Assembly (NCBI RefSeq): GCF_021405525.1
Contig: NZ_JAGQAG010000003.1
Location: 1 to 64,000 of the forward strand
Direction: 5' to 3'
DNA from: Ruegeria pomeroyi
Lineage (GTDB): Bacteria > Pseudomonadota > Alphaproteobacteria > Rhodobacterales > Rhodobacteraceae
DNA length: 64,000 nt
The notes under the pieces were generated by a model. The model worked only from the letters and a program-made list of their open reading frames with translations, did not search any database and was not told the origin of the DNA. A program made the translations under genes and the position numbers. Below, piece by piece: positions 17,711 to 26,111 of this stretch (within the stretch, counting starts at the first letter, position 1; each line of letters starts with the position of its first letter).

Positions 17711-18415
17711 TCATTCGTCAATGACCAATCTTAGGCGGTCTTTGAGGCGCGTATCTTGTAGCGAAAGGTCAAAACGACGCGGAATAGACAGAGCGCGCAA
17801 CGCGCCGGGCGGTTTGCCGGCGAAGATCCGGCAAGCGGCGGACAAGTGAGATTGATCGTAGTATCCGGCGTCCAGCGCCAGATCGCTCAGCAGCAGGGTC
17901 TTTGACGCAAGCTGCCCGAGAGCCCGGCGAAAGCGTCGCAAGGTCGCAAGCCGCCGCCGCGACACGCCGGTTTCCGCCCGCACCTTTCGACGTTTGGTCC
18001 GGTCGCTGTAAGCTCCGGTTGGTGCGGCAAAGCGCAGGTCTCTCGCAAGGCCGTCAAGCACCGCGATGAGCGCAGGCAGGTCATCGTCCCCGTTCTGAAC
18101 CCGGGCCAGTTCTGAGGCCAGCATGTCCAGCCCTTTGGAGTCGGGAAATCGCTGCGGTCGTGACGACAGTCGCAGCCCGGCCACGACACCCAGGAATGGC
18201 CTTGGGCGGGGCGAAAAATAGGGGCGCGGTTCTGCCAGCGATACGCGCCCGCCGCCGCTGTCGTCGCGCGTTACCGAAAGGGTAAAGAGGTCGGTTGCGA
18301 ACCGCCCGTGTCCACCACCGCTCAGCACACCGGTATCGCGGAACACGAACAAATGGTCGATCTGTTTGGCCGCTTCCTCAGGCGGAGCCAGTTCGAGATA
18401 ACGCGGCGGCTCCAT
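17711..18415 (-). CDS. AraC-family-like transcriptional regulator
   Basis: A 234-residue protein whose C-terminal third has the double helix-turn-helix layout of AraC regulators: VSRRRLATLRRFRRALGQ, then LSDLALDAGYYDQSHLSAACRIFAGKPPGALR. The N-terminal part resembles no effector domain I can name. The start at 18415 (MEPPRYLEL) follows 4 bases after the NmrA gene's stop; the in-frame ATG at 18463 would overlap that gene. It probably regulates its own cluster. Confidence 0.75.
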   Translation of the reverse strand: MEPPRYLELAPPEEAAKQIDHLFVFRDTGVLSGGGHGRFATDLFTLSVTRDDSGGGRVSLAEPRPYFSPRPRPFLGVVAGLRLSSRPQRFPDSKGLDMLASELARVQNGDDDLPALIAVLDGLARDLRFAAPTGAYSDRTKRRKVRAETGVSRRRLATLRRFRRALGQLASKTLLLSDLALDAGYYDQSHLSAACRIFAGKPPGALRALSIPRRFDLSLQDTRLKDRLRLVIDE

Positions 18416-18419
18416 CAGG

Positions 18420-19274
18420 TTACTTGACGAAAGCATCCCGGTTCTCGGCGACGAAATCGGCAAATCGGCGCGCCGGGCGTCCCATCACATCACTGACCGT
18501 GGTCTCGATGCCGGCAAGGTAGCCCTTGGGCGCGATGGAAGCCAATTCGACCATGGCTCTGGCGACCTCGTCCTGCATTCCGCCAGCCACCATGCCCGCC
18601 TTGGCATTTTCGGCCGACAGGGACACGCACGACACTGTTCGTCCCGTCACCCCGGACAGAAGGGCCGCGATGTCATCCCCTGCAAGAGCTTCGGGCCCGG
18701 TCAGGCCAAGAGCCTTGCCTTCGTAACCCGGAGCGGTCAGCGCCTCGGCGGCGACATCCGCGATGTCGCGGGCGTCGATCCAGGCCACGGGGCCGCCCAG
18801 ATCGTCATAGTACACGGCGTCCTTTGCAATGTTGCCGGCCTGCCACAGCAGGTTCTGCATGAAATAGGTCGGCTGGACAAAGGTCCAGTCAAGGCCGCTT
18901 TGCTTCAGCAGCTCCTGGGTTTCGGAATGCCACTTTCCAAAGGTCAGCCCCGCCTTGGGCGACGCGCCAAGCCCCGTGGCCACAACGATATGGCGCACGC
19001 CCGCGGCCTTGGCCGCCTCGATCACGTTCGCCTTCCACTGGCGCATGTTCAGATGGGCAGGCGTGACCAGGTATATCTTTTCTGCCCCGTCACAGGCCCG
19101 CGCCAGCGCGGCAGGGTCCGTGAAATCCGCTGCGACCGCCTCGCATCCTTTGGCCCTTAGCGCATCTAACTTGGAGGGGGCGCTGGTGACAGCGCGCACG
19201 GACGCGCCTTTTGCCAGAAGCGTATCGACGAGGGGCGCGCCAGTCGTGCCCGTGGCTCCGAAAACAGTGATCAT
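18420..19274 (-). CDS. NmrA-like NAD(P)-binding oxidoreductase
   Basis: A 284-residue atypical SDR. It opens with MITVFGATGTTGAPLVDTLL, the GxxGxxG Rossmann motif, and has HIVVATGLGAS and FVQPTYFMQNLLW, seen in NmrA/QOR2-type proteins. These proteins sense or use NAD(P) and often reduce quinones. It overlaps the acyl-CoA synthetase gene by 4 bases. Function in the pathway unknown. Confidence 0.8.
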   Translation of the reverse strand: MITVFGATGTTGAPLVDTLLAKGASVRAVTSAPSKLDALRAKGCEAVAADFTDPAALARACDGAEKIYLVTPAHLNMRQWKANVIEAAKAAGVRHIVVATGLGASPKAGLTFGKWHSETQELLKQSGLDWTFVQPTYFMQNLLWQAGNIAKDAVYYDDLGGPVAWIDARDIADVAAEALTAPGYEGKALGLTGPEALAGDDIAALLSGVTGRTVSCVSLSAENAKAGMVAGGMQDEVARAMVELASIAPKGYLAGIETTVSDVMGRPARRFADFVAENRDAFVK

Positions 19275-21208
19275 GACTTTTCCTTTTGCAGGTCTGCGAT
19301 GGGCTGAATGGTTTCCGGGTTGCTGATCGACGACAGATCGCCCGGATCTTCACCGAGAAAGGCGGCACGCACGACACGGCGCATGGTTTTCATGCTGCGG
19401 GTCTTGGGCAGCGCTTCGACAAAGTGGATCTCGCGCGGGCGGAAGGGCTTCGAGACGATCTCTCCGACACGATCCTTGAGCCGGTTCACGAGCTCCGCGT
19501 CCGGCGACACATTTGGGGCCGCCACGCAGACGCAGACGACGGCCACGCCCTTGATGTCATCAGGTGCCGCGATGGCAGCGGCGTCCACCACCTCTCCGGT
19601 TTCGGTCAGGGCCGCCTCGATCTCGGGCGGGCCGATGCGTTTGCCGGCGATGTTCAGCGTGTCGTCCGACCGGCCCAGGATATACCATGTCCCGTCCGGA
19701 TCGCAGCGCACCCAGTCGCCGTGCCGCCAGAGGCCGGGGAAGGTGGACCAGTAGGTTTCAAGGTAGCGATCGCGGTCCCCCCAGATGGCCGGGGTCAGAC
19801 CCAGAGGCGGCTGGGTCACGACCAGTTCGCCGACCTCGCCCGGTGCGGCTTCGCTGCCGTCCTGGCGCAGAACCTTGGCCCCGACACCCAGGGCCTGGGC
19901 CGAAAATCCGCCGGGCTTGAGCTCGTGCAGCACGGTCGAGGTCAGGATCGCGCCAAAAAGCTCGGTCCCGCCCGAGATGTTCAGCGGCACGGCGCGGCGG
20001 CGACAGATATGATCGAGCTGCCAGAGCCAGGCATCCTCGGTCCAGGGCTCGCCGGTCGAGGCGACGATGCGCAGGGACGACAAGTCGTAGCCCGACAAAG
20101 ATTCAGTATCCTGCGTCATGAACTGCCGTACCAGGGTCGGGGCCACGCCGAGATGCGTGACCTCCATCTCGGACGCAAGACGCAACAGCCTGAAGGGATC
20201 GCCGGGCATTGATGGTGCGCCCTCGGCCAGCACCAGAGTCGAACCGGACAAGAGCACCGACAAAAGGGTAAGCGGTCCCATGACCCACCCCATGTCGGTC
20301 ATCCAGAGGTGCCGGTCATCCCGTTTCATGTCGAGGCAAAGCAGGAAATCGGCCGTGGCCTTGGCCTGCACGCCCAGATGGGTATGCACGACGCCCTTGG
20401 GCCGTCCGGTGGTGCCTGACGTATAGGCGATCAGAAAGGTGGCTTCGGCCTTGACCGGAACGGCGGCAAGCTCCGGACTGGCGCGGCCCACGGTTTCGCT
20501 CCAGTCCAGATCGCGGGCGGGATCGGCTACCGCACCGCCGAACCGTCGCAGGCTGATCACGGTATGAACCGATGGCACGTCGGTCAAAGCCTGGGCGAGG
20601 CTCGCCTCCATCCAGACCGGCTTGCCTCGCCGGGGTGTGGCATCCGCTGTCAGCACCGCCACGGCATCCGCGTCGTTCAGGCGCGATACGATGGCATGAG
20701 GCGCAAAACCGGAAAACAGCGGCACCGCAACCGCGCCCAGCCGGGCAATCCCCAGAAGCGCGGCCTCGATTTCGGGGATCATCGGCATATAGATGCCCAC
20801 CGCCTGACCGGGCCTTACACCGCGCGTGGCAAGGGCCGAGGCAACGCGGGAGGCTTCGGCGGTAAGGTCGGAATAGGTCCAGCGGCGGCGGCTTCCGTCT
20901 TCGCCGACCCAGTCGATTGCGACCTTGTCGCCCAAGCCATCGACAATTCGGGCGTCAAGACAGGTTTCCGTCAGATTCAAAGTACTCCCGACGGCCCACC
21001 GGATCGATTCGGGCCCTTCGGAGATATCTCGCAACCGGCTGTAGGGCCGCGCGAACCGTATCCCGGCATGGTCAATGATCCGGCCCCAGAACCAGTCTGG
21101 GTCTTCATTCGAACGGCGGACGAGTTCCTCGTAACTGTCAATGCCGCAGCCCGTCAGAAATGCGGTCAGAGTGCTTGTCCGCTGGATGTCAGAGCCTGGC
21201 TGAAACAT
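19271..21208 (-). CDS. Acetyl-/acetoacetyl-CoA synthetase-like acyl-CoA ligase
   Basis: A 645-residue AMP-forming ligase with the N-terminal ACS domain (EELVRRSNEDPDWFWGRIID) found in acetyl-CoA, propionyl-CoA and acetoacetyl-CoA synthetases. The P-loop is YTSGTTGRPKGVVHTH and the hinge region YILGRSDDTLNIAGKRIGP. Start 21208 (MFQPGSDIQ) has GAAAGG 6 bases before it and gives the usual length; an ATG at 21319 would cross the terminator of the upstream SDR gene. It heads a short operon with the NmrA and AraC genes. Which acid it takes is unresolved; a short or 3-oxo acid released by the lyase steps is possible. Confidence 0.8.
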   Translation of the reverse strand: MFQPGSDIQRTSTLTAFLTGCGIDSYEELVRRSNEDPDWFWGRIIDHAGIRFARPYSRLRDISEGPESIRWAVGSTLNLTETCLDARIVDGLGDKVAIDWVGEDGSRRRWTYSDLTAEASRVASALATRGVRPGQAVGIYMPMIPEIEAALLGIARLGAVAVPLFSGFAPHAIVSRLNDADAVAVLTADATPRRGKPVWMEASLAQALTDVPSVHTVISLRRFGGAVADPARDLDWSETVGRASPELAAVPVKAEATFLIAYTSGTTGRPKGVVHTHLGVQAKATADFLLCLDMKRDDRHLWMTDMGWVMGPLTLLSVLLSGSTLVLAEGAPSMPGDPFRLLRLASEMEVTHLGVAPTLVRQFMTQDTESLSGYDLSSLRIVASTGEPWTEDAWLWQLDHICRRRAVPLNISGGTELFGAILTSTVLHELKPGGFSAQALGVGAKVLRQDGSEAAPGEVGELVVTQPPLGLTPAIWGDRDRYLETYWSTFPGLWRHGDWVRCDPDGTWYILGRSDDTLNIAGKRIGPPEIEAALTETGEVVDAAAIAAPDDIKGVAVVCVCVAAPNVSPDAELVNRLKDRVGEIVSKPFRPREIHFVEALPKTRSMKTMRRVVRAAFLGEDPGDLSSISNPETIQPIADLQKEKS

Positions 21209-21227
21209 TCGCAACCTTTCTAGAATG

Positions 21228-21254
21228 AAAAAGGGCCGCACAAAAGGCGCGGCC
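21228..21254 (-). terminator. Rho-independent terminator after the BadH-like gene
   Basis: Read on the minus strand, a GGCCGC/GCGGCC stem with a nine-base loop is followed by CTTTTT. It lies about 70 bases after the SDR stop codon and just before the ribosome-binding site of the acyl-CoA synthetase gene, so it separates the two transcripts. Confidence 0.7.
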
Positions 21255-21323
21255 AGTCGGGGAGGTAACTCTTTTGGCACGGTTTGGCAGCAACGCCTGG
21301 TGTCCGGCGCTGCTGTCATGGCT

Positions 21324-22085
21324 TCAACCGTGCATGGACAAGCCGCCCGAAACCGAAATCACCTGGCCGGTAATGAACCCTGCGTCGTCCGACGACAGGA
21401 AGCAGATGATGCCAGGGTAATCCGTCGGCTGCGCCAGGCGCTTCATCGGAATCGCCCGCTTGAGACCTTCGGCGATCTTTTGACCTGCCTCGCCCTCGGC
21501 AAATTGAGCGAACAGAGGTGTGTCGGTCGGTCCCGGGGCGACCGCATTCAATTGTATACCTTTGCGCGCCAGCTCGCGCGCCACGGTCTTCGTGAACGAA
21601 ATGATGCCGCCCTTGCAGGCTGAATAAACCGCCTCGCCGGATGACCCGACACGACCAGCGTCAGAGGCGATGTTAACCACGCGACCGCCGCCGCTCTTGA
21701 CCATGCCCGGAAGCACCGCGTGATGCATGTTGAGCGGGCCGTAAAGATTGATGTCGATAACCTTTTTCCAAAGATCGGCATCGGTGTCGAGAAACATTCT
21801 GCTGACGTCCCAGCCGGCGTTGTTCACCAGCACATCAATCGGGCCGCCGGATTCGAACTCGGCCACCGCCGTGTCGACTTGACTACGGTCGGTGATATCT
21901 ACCTTGAAGGCCTGCGCCTTCCCGCCAGCCTCGGTGATCAGTCGGACAGTTTCCTCCGCCCCATCCTTGTTCAGATCGAAAACGGCAACTTCGGCGCCCT
22001 CTTCGCCGAACCGTTCGCAAACTGCGCGGCCAATGCCGCTTCCACCGCCGGTCACAATGACCCGTTTTCCACTCAACCCTCGCAT
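21324..22085 (-). CDS. badH: BadH-like SDR (2-hydroxycyclohexanecarboxyl-CoA dehydrogenase type)
   Basis: A 253-residue SDR. TGGGSGIG binds NAD, NNAGWDVSRMFLDTD, MHHAVLPGMV, NIASDAGRVGSSGEAVYSACKGG (Ser and Y-x3-K) and PGPTDTPLFA follow, and the C-terminus reads FITGQVISVSGGLSMHG. From memory this run of motifs matches Rhodopseudomonas BadH, which oxidises 2-hydroxycyclohexanecarboxyl-CoA to the 2-oxo form before ring opening. Start 22085 has GGAGG 5 bases upstream. It is transcribed divergently from the tandem TetR gene with a perfect operator between them, so it is a likely direct target. The ring substrate is inference. Confidence 0.75.
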   Translation of the reverse strand: MRGLSGKRVIVTGGGSGIGRAVCERFGEEGAEVAVFDLNKDGAEETVRLITEAGGKAQAFKVDITDRSQVDTAVAEFESGGPIDVLVNNAGWDVSRMFLDTDADLWKKVIDINLYGPLNMHHAVLPGMVKSGGGRVVNIASDAGRVGSSGEAVYSACKGGIISFTKTVARELARKGIQLNAVAPGPTDTPLFAQFAEGEAGQKIAEGLKRAIPMKRLAQPTDYPGIICFLSSDDAGFITGQVISVSGGLSMHG

Positions 22086-22148
22086 GGAGGTCCTCCTCTT
22101 CCGATAAACCTTTGTCAAGAACTTGATTCGGAACGTTCCTTGGATTAT

Positions 22149-22164
22149 TCTAACATTTGTTAGA
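22149..22164. promoter_or_regulatory. Operator palindrome TCTAACA-TT-TGTTAGA (site 2)
   Basis: A perfect 16-base inverted repeat in the badH/tandem-TetR divergent region, 9 bases before the ATG chosen for the TetR gene. Its position would let the regulator repress its own gene and badH together. Arms are identical to site 1. Confidence 0.75.
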
Positions 22165-22173
22165 TTTAATGCA

Positions 22174-23574
22174 ATGGACAGTCTCGTGTCCCGCAAGTAT
22201 CGAAATGAAATGGTACACAAGACTGACCCCCCCAGGACACTGAGCGAAGACTTGAGCAAGTCTGAGAGGACACGTGAGGGTATCCTTTCGGCGGCTGCGC
22301 GACTTTTTCGGTATGAAGGCTATCACGCAACGACTATGCGCGACATCGCGCAGGAAGCTGGCATTGAGGCCGGCAGCATTTATTATCATTTTCAATCCAA
22401 GGACCAGATTCTGAGCGAAGTTCTCGATCTTGGCGTCCGTCAACTATATCAGGCGGTCAGTGAAATCGTTCGGTCGGCACCGACAAGTTCGGAGGATTTT
22501 CGCAAGACTTTCGGACTGCTGATTGAAACACACCTTGCCTACCTATTGACCGACAGCGACTTTACGTCAGCCAATATTCGGAACTATCCGATGTTGTCGG
22601 ACGAAACACGCGCCCCGCATCGCGAATTGCGTGCATCATATGCGGGTGCCTGGGGCAAATTCCTGAATGACGCCAAACGCGCCGACCACCTTCGAAGCGA
22701 CATATCCACTGCTGTGATCCGCCAGTTCATCCTGAGTGCCATGAACTGGACCGTAGAATGGTACGATGTCGACTCGTATCCGGTGCGCATACTCGCGGAA
22801 CGAATGAGTAAGCTGATACTTGACGGAATGTGTCCACATCGCAAGGCGGATACCGAAGGCTTGAAGCTGTGCCCCGCCACTACCGCCAAAACCCCGGATC
22901 CCGACAGCAAGGCGGCTAAGACCCGTGCAGAAATTCTAAAGGCCGCAGCGCGCGTTCTGAGGGACAATGGCTACAAGGCGACCACGCTGAGAAAGATCGC
23001 GGAAGAAGCGGACATGAAAGCGGGCAGCGTCTATTACCATTTCAACTCCAAAGAAGCGATCGTTGACGAAGTTCTAAACGCCGGACTGAGGGACTTGCTA
23101 TCAGGTGTCGAAGCCGCCGTTCGGAAATTCGATGCCCCGTACGATCATCACGCCAAGATAGCGACTGCAATCTGGGCGCACCTGGATTTCCTCTTCAAGG
23201 CAAGTGAATTCACCTCGGCGAATATCAGAAGCTATGGAATGCTCCCCAATCATTTCAGGGAGAGGCACAGGGGTATTCGCCATGAGTATGGAAAACTCTG
23301 GGATCGGATACTCCGTGAAGCTCAGGACGACGGTGCCATACGGTCGGATATCAAGATCGTCCCCTTGCGCCAAGTGATGTTGGGTGCCTTAAACTGGACG
23401 GTGGAATGGTTCGACCCGAACAAGGCAGGAGTGGAAGGATATCTATCACTGCCTGAATTCTCCAGCATGCTCATCAATCTGCTATTGGAAGGCATTTGTA
23501 ACCGGGAAGCGACCCCGTCCACAGGACAAGGTAGCCCTGAAAGCGGTTGCCCCGGTCAGACCAGAAGGAAGTGA
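22174..23574 (+). CDS. Tandem (two-domain) TetR family regulator
   Basis: A 466-residue protein made of two complete TetR units in one chain. Unit 1 has its HTH at about 30-80 (GIEAGSIYYHFQSKDQIL) and unit 2 at about 246-296 (MKAGSVYYHFNSKEAIV). Each is followed by the same ligand-domain pattern: TSANIRNYPMLS near 131 and TSANIRSYGMLP near 348, then NWTVEWYD and NWTVEWFD. Ordinary TetR proteins are about 200 residues and dimerise; this may act as a single-chain pseudo-dimer. ATG 22174 is chosen because upstream starts cross the operator; ATG 22210 is also possible, and neither has a strong ribosome-binding site. It is probably a repressor responding to a pathway acyl-CoA. Confidence 0.85.
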   Translation: MDSLVSRKYRNEMVHKTDPPRTLSEDLSKSERTREGILSAAARLFRYEGYHATTMRDIAQEAGIEAGSIYYHFQSKDQILSEVLDLGVRQLYQAVSEIVRSAPTSSEDFRKTFGLLIETHLAYLLTDSDFTSANIRNYPMLSDETRAPHRELRASYAGAWGKFLNDAKRADHLRSDISTAVIRQFILSAMNWTVEWYDVDSYPVRILAERMSKLILDGMCPHRKADTEGLKLCPATTAKTPDPDSKAAKTRAEILKAAARVLRDNGYKATTLRKIAEEADMKAGSVYYHFNSKEAIVDEVLNAGLRDLLSGVEAAVRKFDAPYDHHAKIATAIWAHLDFLFKASEFTSANIRSYGMLPNHFRERHRGIRHEYGKLWDRILREAQDDGAIRSDIKIVPLRQVMLGALNWTVEWFDPNKAGVEGYLSLPEFSSMLINLLLEGICNREATPSTGQGSPESGCPGQTRRK

Positions 23575-23957
23575 TACAGCCCTTCGGCAACCGCCTTTTC
23601 CCGATCCGTCTGCCAGCTGAGCACGCTGACGCTTGCCATCCGCTTGCCTTTGCGCGTGACGTTAGCGCGCGCAAAAAGCGGTCCCTTCACACCGGGTCTG
23701 AGGTAATCGACGGTCAGGTTGATCGGCTTGGCCGGAACGTCGGCGAAATCGGGCTGTACCGCGATGGCGGCAGTGGCCTCCATAAAACTCGCGATTATGC
23801 CGCCATGGTAGTACTCCATGATCGGGTTACCGATATGGCGGTCATCAAAGGTCATTTCCGCCTCAGCATGGAGACTGTCTAGACTTCTGACCTCAAAGTT
23901 GAGAAATCGGAAGAACGGCACCCGGGATACATTGGCATTGACAGTTTGCACGTCCAT
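23556..23957 (-). CDS. PaaI-type thioesterase (second of a pair)
   Basis: A 133-residue hotdog protein with YYHGGIIASFMEATAAIAV, the HGG helix of PaaI thioesterases in which Glu occupies the catalytic acid position, and VDYLRPGVKGPLFARA. The ATG at 23957 overlaps the stop of the preceding thioesterase gene as TGATG. Its own 3' end overlaps the convergent tandem TetR gene by 19 bases. With its partner it may form a heteromeric thioesterase or drain dead-end CoA esters. Confidence 0.8.
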   Translation of the reverse strand: MDVQTVNANVSRVPFFRFLNFEVRSLDSLHAEAEMTFDDRHIGNPIMEYYHGGIIASFMEATAAIAVQPDFADVPAKPINLTVDYLRPGVKGPLFARANVTRKGKRMASVSVLSWQTDREKAVAEGLYHFLLV

Positions 23958-24439
23958 CACGAGGTTTTTCCTTTTGTCATTGCGTCAAACAGGCTGGTTT
24001 CGCCGCGCGTCAATGCAAACGAGGCGGTTCCCCTAGCTATTTCAGCATCCTCATGGCCCGCGAACCAGACGCTGCCGGAATTGAAGGCGATGTGGCGGGT
24101 CTTGCGAAAACAATGCGCTTGAACGATGACATCCGCGCGCGAACGGGCCGGGCGCAGGTAATCAACTCTGAGGTCAAGAGTGGCCATGGTACTGACGCCT
24201 TCGATGGCAACAAAGTTCGCCAGTCCAAAGACACTGTCCAGAAGTGCCGTCAGGATACCACCGTGGAGCAGCGATTGTTCCGCATCGACGCAAAAGTCCG
24301 GATTGAACGGCATCCGAACCCGAACACCTTCCGTCGAGACCTCTTCGATCTCAAGCGCCATATGCGTTATCAGACCCTTGCCGCGCGCATTCCACATCTG
24401 CGCGATTTGCTCCATCTTCTTTTGGGTGATGTCTGACAT
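23957..24439 (-). CDS. PaaI-type thioesterase (first of a pair)
   Basis: A 160-residue hotdog protein. LLHGGILTALLDSVFGLAN is the classic HGG-x3-LxD signature with the catalytic Asp, followed by LDLRVDYLRPARSRADV. GGAAAG stands 5 bases before the ATG, and the gene lies 12 bases after the crotonase gene. It hydrolyses an acyl-CoA, probably to rescue free CoA during growth on the acid. Unlike its downstream partner it keeps Asp in the active-site helix. Confidence 0.83.
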   Translation of the reverse strand: MSDITQKKMEQIAQMWNARGKGLITHMALEIEEVSTEGVRVRMPFNPDFCVDAEQSLLHGGILTALLDSVFGLANFVAIEGVSTMATLDLRVDYLRPARSRADVIVQAHCFRKTRHIAFNSGSVWFAGHEDAEIARGTASFALTRGETSLFDAMTKGKTS

Positions 24440-24451
24440 GCGATCTTTCCT

Positions 24452-25255
24452 TTAACGCCCCGTGAAATTGGGTTTTCGTTTTTCGACGAACGCAGCAACC
24501 GCCTCGTGGTGGTCTTCGGTCTGATGCATGAGCGCCTGATAGGCCGCCGCGGAATTCAGGAAATCCGGCAGGTCCATCCGTTCGGCATTGCGCATCAGAC
24601 GCTTGGCGACCCGCACCGCGCGCGGCGGTTTCGCGGCGATGACAGCGGCCCGTTCACGGGCCCGTTCCATCAATTTTTCATGAGGCACAAGTTCAAGCAC
24701 CATACCAAGCTCCAGCGCTTCCTTGGCCTCGACCATGCGCCCCGAGAAGGTCAGATCGGCGGCCTTCTGGTGGCCCAGACGACGCAACAGGAACCAGCTG
24801 CCCGCATCGCCCGGAATGATTCCGAGATTCAGAAACACCTCGCCGAACCTTGCTTTTTCTGACGCGATGCGCATGTCGCACATCATGGTCAGGTCGCACC
24901 CCGCGCCCACCGCCGGGCCGTTGACTGCGGCGATCGTCGGAATATCCATGTTGTAGAGCGCAAGCGGCAGCCGCTGCACCCCATCAACATAACTCTGCGC
25001 CGCCGCCAGCGGCTCCTTGCGGAACACGCTGTCGGGATCGTTCATCTCCTTGATGTCCCCGCCTGCACAAAAGGCCGGGTCGGCCCCGGTCAGGATCATC
25101 ACGCTGACCTGAGGATCGGCCTGCACCTTGGCGAAGGTCTCCAGAAGGGCAGCGATCATGTCGTTGCCGGTGACCGGGTTGCGCCGCTCGGGGTCGTTCA
25201 GCGTAACCGTAGCGATCCTGTCGGAAATCTCCAGAAGGACGGGCTGTTTATTCAT
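24452..25255 (-). CDS. Enoyl-CoA hydratase/isomerase family protein
   Basis: A 267-residue crotonase. The oxyanion loop is PAFCAGGDIKEMND. GPAVGAGCDLTMMCD carries Asp at the crotonase Glu144 position, and FGEVFLNLGIIPGDAG lacks the Glu164 of FGxPEI, having Glu two residues earlier. Active-site chemistry may thus differ from plain hydration. ATG 25255 is chosen for its spacing from GGGGAG; it overlaps the end of the SDR gene by 8 bases. ATG 25264 is the alternative. It is the fourth gene of the six-gene minus operon starting at 28539. Confidence 0.82.
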   Translation of the reverse strand: MNKQPVLLEISDRIATVTLNDPERRNPVTGNDMIAALLETFAKVQADPQVSVMILTGADPAFCAGGDIKEMNDPDSVFRKEPLAAAQSYVDGVQRLPLALYNMDIPTIAAVNGPAVGAGCDLTMMCDMRIASEKARFGEVFLNLGIIPGDAGSWFLLRRLGHQKAADLTFSGRMVEAKEALELGMVLELVPHEKLMERARERAAVIAAKPPRAVRVAKRLMRNAERMDLPDFLNSAAAYQALMHQTEDHHEAVAAFVEKRKPNFTGR

Positions 25256-26102
25256 TCTTGCCATCTCCCCGTTCGCGTTTCTCGAACATCGCGGGGTTGA
25301 TCATGTCCCGCGCGTCATGACCCATATGCAAGGTTTCACCGCCGTCTACATAAATGTCTTCTCCGGTGATGAAACCGCCAAGTTTCGAGGCCAGGAAAAT
25401 GATCGTGCCTGCGATGTCCTCGGCCGCCCCCATCCGGTTTAGCACCGAGCGGTTCAGCTTTTTCCACTGTTCCGGCGGAATCGGATAGCGGCCAAGCGCA
25501 TCGGTCTTGATCGTGCCCGGCGCGACACAGTTCAGCCGGATGCCGTACTCGCCCCATTCGGCGGCCAGCGTTTTCATCATGCCCGTCACACCGGCGCGGG
25601 CGGCGACGGTGTGTGTAAAGCCGGTAAGCGCGGTGCGCGCAGAGATGGCGGTGACAAACACAACCGATCCACCATTGTCGTACATGAAGTGATCCGCCGC
25701 TGCCCGGGTCATCTGCCAAGATCCGATCAGGTTGTTGCGGATCACGGCTTCGAAGCCCTTGTTGGTGATATCGCGGGCGGCCGCGATATACTGGCCGCCG
25801 GCATTGTTCACCAAAACATCCAACTGCCCATAGTGGTCCTTGATCCGCCCCATCGCAGCTTCGATACTGTCTTCGTCGCGGGTGTCTCCGGGCACGACAA
25901 AGGCCTCGCCCCCCGCCGCCCGGATCATTTCGGCGGTCTCTTCCAGCGGCTCTTCGCGGCGCGCGAACAGCGCAAGCCTTGCCCCGCAAGCGGCCATTTC
26001 GATCGCCGTCGCCCGGCCCATTCCAGATCCGGACCCCGTGACCAGGGCAACTTGACCCGCCATGAGATCCGACGCGTAACGCCTTGATTTCGCTTCGCTC
26101 AT
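25248..26102 (-). CDS. SDR resembling 2,4-dienoyl-CoA reductase (DECR type)
   Basis: A 284-residue SDR with TGSGSGMGRATA for the cofactor and VLVNNAGGQYIAAARDIT. At the usual YxxxK site it reads THTVAARAGVTGMMKTLAAEWG: Tyr is absent and Lys is Arg. The rest of that region (TLAAEWGEYGIRLN, VAPGTIKTDALGR, YVDGGETL) resembles mitochondrial and peroxisomal 2,4-dienoyl-CoA reductases, which also lack the classical Tyr. It would use NADPH to reduce a dienoyl-CoA. It is the third gene of the operon, 9 bases after the ACAD gene. The K-to-R change is unusual even for that group. Confidence 0.78.
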   Translation of the reverse strand: MSEAKSRRYASDLMAGQVALVTGSGSGMGRATAIEMAACGARLALFARREEPLEETAEMIRAAGGEAFVVPGDTRDEDSIEAAMGRIKDHYGQLDVLVNNAGGQYIAAARDITNKGFEAVIRNNLIGSWQMTRAAADHFMYDNGGSVVFVTAISARTALTGFTHTVAARAGVTGMMKTLAAEWGEYGIRLNCVAPGTIKTDALGRYPIPPEQWKKLNRSVLNRMGAAEDIAGTIIFLASKLGGFITGEDIYVDGGETLHMGHDARDMINPAMFEKRERGDGKNE

Positions 26103-26111
26103 GTTCCGCCC

